A stretch of 64,000 nt of DNA from Mesorhizobium tamadayense (GTDB taxonomy: Bacteria; Pseudomonadota; Alphaproteobacteria; Rhizobiales; Rhizobiaceae): the NCBI RefSeq assembly GCF_003863365.1, contig NZ_RQXT01000002.1:62001-126000 (forward strand), written 5' to 3'. Each line of letters starts with the position of its first letter. Within the stretch, counting starts at the first letter, position 1. Both the position numbers and the translations under genes were made by a program. Shown in pieces: positions 61,539 through 64,000 of this stretch. Below the pieces are notes generated by a model. The model had not been told where the DNA came from. It saw nothing but the letters and a program-made list of their open reading frames with translations, and made no database searches.

Positions 61539-61574
61539 CAGGCCTGCGATACCATCGCGGGCCTGATTCATTTT
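61539..61574 (+). terminator. Terminator-like hairpin after the esterase gene
   Basis: CAGGCCTGCGA and TCGCGGGCCTG pair over 11 bases (one G-T) with a TACCA loop at 61539-61565, followed by ATTCATTTT. It lies just before the MATE gene, so read-through may be partial. A second perfect hairpin GGATGCC-GCGA-GGCATCC precedes it at 61497-61514. Confidence 0.6.
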
Positions 61575-61585
61575 CGGTGTCCGCC

Positions 61586-63058
61586 ATGGATGACGACAAG
61601 CCCGCCCGCCGGCGGACCGGCGACCTGACCAGCGGCCCCATTCCGCGCACGCTGCTGTTGTTCGCCTTGCCGGTGCTGGGCTCCAACGTGCTGCAGTCGC
61701 TCAACGCCTCGATCAACGCCGTCTGGGTCGGCCGCTTCCTCGGCGAAGCGGCGCTGACGGCGACCTCCAACGCCAATCTGGTGCTGTTCCTGATCCTCGG
61801 CACAGTGTTCGGCATCGGCATGGCGGCGACCATCCTGGTCGCCCAGTCGGTCGGTGCCCGCGACCTGCCCGAGGCGCGGCGCATCGTCGGCACCAGCGCC
61901 ACCTTCTTCTTCCTCGTCTCCGTGGTGTTCGCGGTCTGCGGCTGGATCTGGGTCGACGCCATCCTCACCGGCCTCGGCACGCCGGCGGACGCCTTGCCGC
62001 TGGCGCGCTCCTATCTGCGCATCATCTTCGTCGCCGTGCCGATGATGAACCTTTTGTCCTTCGTCATGACGGTGCTGCGCGGCGCCGGCGATTCGCGCAC
62101 GCCGTTTGTCTTCATGGCGCTGGCGGTCGTGCTCGACGTCGTCTTGAACCCGCTCTTGATCCGCGGCATCGGCCCCTTCCCCGAGCTCGGCATCGCAGGA
62201 TCAGCCACCTCGACGCTGATCGGCCAGACGGTGAGCGTGATCGCCATCCTGATCGTGCTTTATGCGCGCAGGCATCCGCTGCGGCTGGCGGGCAGCGACC
62301 TCGCTTTGCTCAAGCCCGATCCGGCGCTTTTGCGCATCGTCGTCTTCAAGGGCATTCCGATGGGCCTGCAGATGATCGTCATCTCGGCCGCGGCATTGAC
62401 CGTGATGGGCATCGTCAATTCCTACGGCTCGCGGGTCGCCGCCGCCTACGGCATCGCGGCGCAGCTCTGGACCTACATCCAGATGCCGGCTTTGGCCATC
62501 GGCGCCGCCGTCTCCTCGATGGCGGCGCAGAATGTCGGCGCCGGACGCTGGGACCGCATCGGCACGGTCGCCGCTTCGGGGATCGGCTTCAACCTCGTGC
62601 TCACCGGCGCGCTAGTGGCGCTGCTGTTGGCCTTCGACAGACCCGTGCTCGGCCTTTTCCTGAGCGGCGACAGCACGGCGATCGACATCGCCGCCCACAT
62701 CAACAAGGCGGCGTCCTGGTCCTTCATCCTGTTCGGCATCACCATCGTGCTGTTCGCCACGGTGCGCGCCACTGGTGCGGTCATGCCGCCGCTGATCATC
62801 CTGATCATCTCGGTGCTCTTCGTGCGCACCGGCTTTGCCTATTCCATGCGAAGCGTCATCGGCCAGGAGGCGCTGTGGTGGAGTTTTCCGGCGGGCTCGA
62901 TCGCCTCGCTGGTGCTGGCGGCCGCGTACTATCGTTTCGGCCGCTGGCGGACCATGCATATGACCGAGGGCAGGCCGGCTGCGGGCGAGCCGCCGGACAC
63001 CGGCCTCGGTGTGCCGCGCCAGCGCGCCCACCTCTCGCCCGAGACGCCGAACGGCTGA
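61586..63058 (+). CDS. MATE-family efflux transporter
   Basis: A 490-residue transporter with 12 hydrophobic helices in two MatE halves (IPRTLLLFALPVLGSNVLQSLNASINAVWVGRFLGEAALTATSNA; then GIPMGLQMIVISAAALTVMGIVNSYGSRVAAAYGIAAQLW). It exports drugs or cationic compounds using sodium or proton gradients. The start is ATG 61586; a longer open frame upstream covers the terminator and is not coding. It converges on the MFS gene. Confidence 0.92.
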   Translation: MDDDKPARRRTGDLTSGPIPRTLLLFALPVLGSNVLQSLNASINAVWVGRFLGEAALTATSNANLVLFLILGTVFGIGMAATILVAQSVGARDLPEARRIVGTSATFFFLVSVVFAVCGWIWVDAILTGLGTPADALPLARSYLRIIFVAVPMMNLLSFVMTVLRGAGDSRTPFVFMALAVVLDVVLNPLLIRGIGPFPELGIAGSATSTLIGQTVSVIAILIVLYARRHPLRLAGSDLALLKPDPALLRIVVFKGIPMGLQMIVISAAALTVMGIVNSYGSRVAAAYGIAAQLWTYIQMPALAIGAAVSSMAAQNVGAGRWDRIGTVAASGIGFNLVLTGALVALLLAFDRPVLGLFLSGDSTAIDIAAHINKAASWSFILFGITIVLFATVRATGAVMPPLIILIISVLFVRTGFAYSMRSVIGQEALWWSFPAGSIASLVLAAAYYRFGRWRTMHMTEGRPAAGEPPDTGLGVPRQRAHLSPETPNG

Positions 63059-63082
63059 GGACGCACCGTTGGCTGTCTGAAA

Positions 63083-64000
63083 TCACCTCGCGTAGCGTGC
63101 GCCGAACCCCAATGCCACCAGCGAGAAAATCGTGATCATGCCGGCAAAGGCCAGGCTTGCAACGGTCGCGCTCGTCCAACTCGACAGGACGCCGATGCCG
63201 ATCACCGGCAGCGCGTTGCCGCAGAAGCAGCAGACGAAGAAGGCCGACACCACCTCGGCGCGGCGGTCGGCCGGCGCGATCTGGTTCACCACTTGCAGGC
63301 CGCCGCGATAGCCGAAGGCAGCCGCCGCCCCGCATAAGGCGGTGCCTCCGATCATGATGGTCATCGAGGCGAAGACTTGTGCCACAACGATCAGCGCCAC
63401 GGTCGGGATCATCAAGACAAGCGCAGCGAGCATCGTGAAGCGGCTAGACAGTCGCGCCGTCGCCAGGATCGTCGCGGCGGTCACGACCGCCAGCTCGAAG
63501 AACAGTGCGCCGGCCTCGGCATGATCGGTGACGTGCAGCTGCTGGGCCAGAACGCTCGGTGCCAGCGCGGCATAGAAGCCGACGAGAGCCATAGCGCCGA
63601 AGCCGGTCACCGCCGGCGCCACGAACCCAGCGCGAATGCTGTCGGGAACCGAAAGCCGCGGCCGCATTGGGACGTCGGAGAGCCGCCTCCGCTCCGACAC
63701 CGTCTCGCGCGTGCGCCAGATCAGCAGCGTGACCAGCACCAGCAGAGCGAGATGGACGGCGAATGTCAGCCTGAGCGGCCACGGTGCATATTCGGCAAGC
63801 AGTCCCGATGTCAGAGCGCCTAGGCCAAGACCGACGAAGTTGGTGCTGGTTGCAACGATGGCGGCGCGCGACTTGTCCTCGCCTTCGATCAATTCGGCCA
63901 GCCAGGCTGTGCCGGTACCCGCGCCAATCCCGATGCCAAGCCCGCTGAGGATGCGGGCGATGTCGAGCCACGCCAGGTTTTCGGCGAACAGGAAAAACAG
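63083..64000 (-). CDS. MFS transporter, C-terminal part (cut by window edge)
   Basis: 306 codons are visible and the frame is open to the right edge, so the N-terminus lies outside. About eight hydrophobic helices are seen, with LFFLFAENLAWLDIARILSGLGIGIGAGTGTAWLAELIEG in the first part, which corresponds to helices 3-4 of an MFS protein, and the mid-loop RTRETVSERRRLSDVPMRPRLSV. The specific substrate cannot be assigned. Confidence 0.85.
   Translation of the reverse strand: MFFLFAENLAWLDIARILSGLGIGIGAGTGTAWLAELIEGEDKSRAAIVATSTNFVGLGLGALTSGLLAEYAPWPLRLTFAVHLALLVLVTLLIWRTRETVSERRRLSDVPMRPRLSVPDSIRAGFVAPAVTGFGAMALVGFYAALAPSVLAQQLHVTDHAEAGALFFELAVVTAATILATARLSSRFTMLAALVLMIPTVALIVVAQVFASMTIMIGGTALCGAAAAFGYRGGLQVVNQIAPADRRAEVVSAFFVCCFCGNALPVIGIGVLSSWTSATVASLAFAGMITIFSLVALGFGARYAR

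Overview
This window looks like chromosomal DNA of a Mesorhizobium-type alphaproteobacterium (Hyphomicrobiales/Rhizobiales). The evidence is uniformly GC-rich codon use, a circularly permuted two-piece tmRNA gene with the tag ANDNYAEARLAA, the sspB-DUF4169-ribbon-helix-helix trio, the hflK-hflC-DUF2065-degP block, and families of short palindromic repeats between genes that are typical of this group. There is no transposase, integrase, CRISPR array, phage gene or tRNA gene, so it reads as core chromosome with ordinary accessory genes.

Layout. 0-2.5 kb: start of pdxJ (cut by the window edge), a STAS-like protein, a RecD-like helicase with a LexA-type box upstream, and a small AT-richer orphan membrane protein. 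2.5-4.1 kb: cobalt-type nitrile hydratase operon (alpha, beta, accessory protein). 4.2-8.6 kb: RND efflux pair. 8.8-12.2 kb: LysE-type exporter and the ilvI-ilvH acetolactate synthase genes, preceded by a previously unlisted 16-codon leader peptide and attenuator. 12.3-19.3 kb: XRE/small protein/GNAT operon, HerA-like ATPase, diguanylate cyclase, miaA, serB and a RimJ-type acetyltransferase. 19.3-25 kb: envelope quality-control block (degP, DUF2065, hflC, hflK) with folA and a DUF4424 protein. 25-29.2 kb: cobF and molybdate uptake modABC with a HTH-only ModE. 29.3-31.9 kb: thyA, DUF2853 protein, tmRNA and a frameshifted P-loop ATPase. 32-37.6 kb: MFS exporter with divergent TetR, sspB group, ClC transporter with divergent MarR. 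37.7-48 kb: giant AsmA-like protein, DyP peroxidase, D-lactate dehydrogenase, thioesterase, Lrp regulator with divergent EamA exporter, dienelactone hydrolase. 48.4-53.6 kb: PQQ glucose dehydrogenase and a UvrD/PcrA helicase that carries a palindromic repeat element in frame inside its coding sequence. 53.6-59.8 kb: sugar ABC uptake and catabolic operon controlled by a LacI regulator. 60-64 kb: secreted phytase-like esterase behind a PHO-box-like site, a MATE exporter and a partial MFS transporter.

The genes form several small local circuits in which a regulator, its palindromic operator and its target sit together: XRE, ModE, TetR/MFS, MarR/ClC and LacI/sugar operon. tmRNA and the SspB adaptor, which act in the same ClpXP degradation route, lie about 3 kb apart. 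The strongest unusual signals are the probably leaderless ilv leader peptide/attenuator, the repeat element domesticated inside uvrD, the composite intergenic repeats, and three tandem 17-bp copies that span the translation start of the nitrile hydratase beta subunit.
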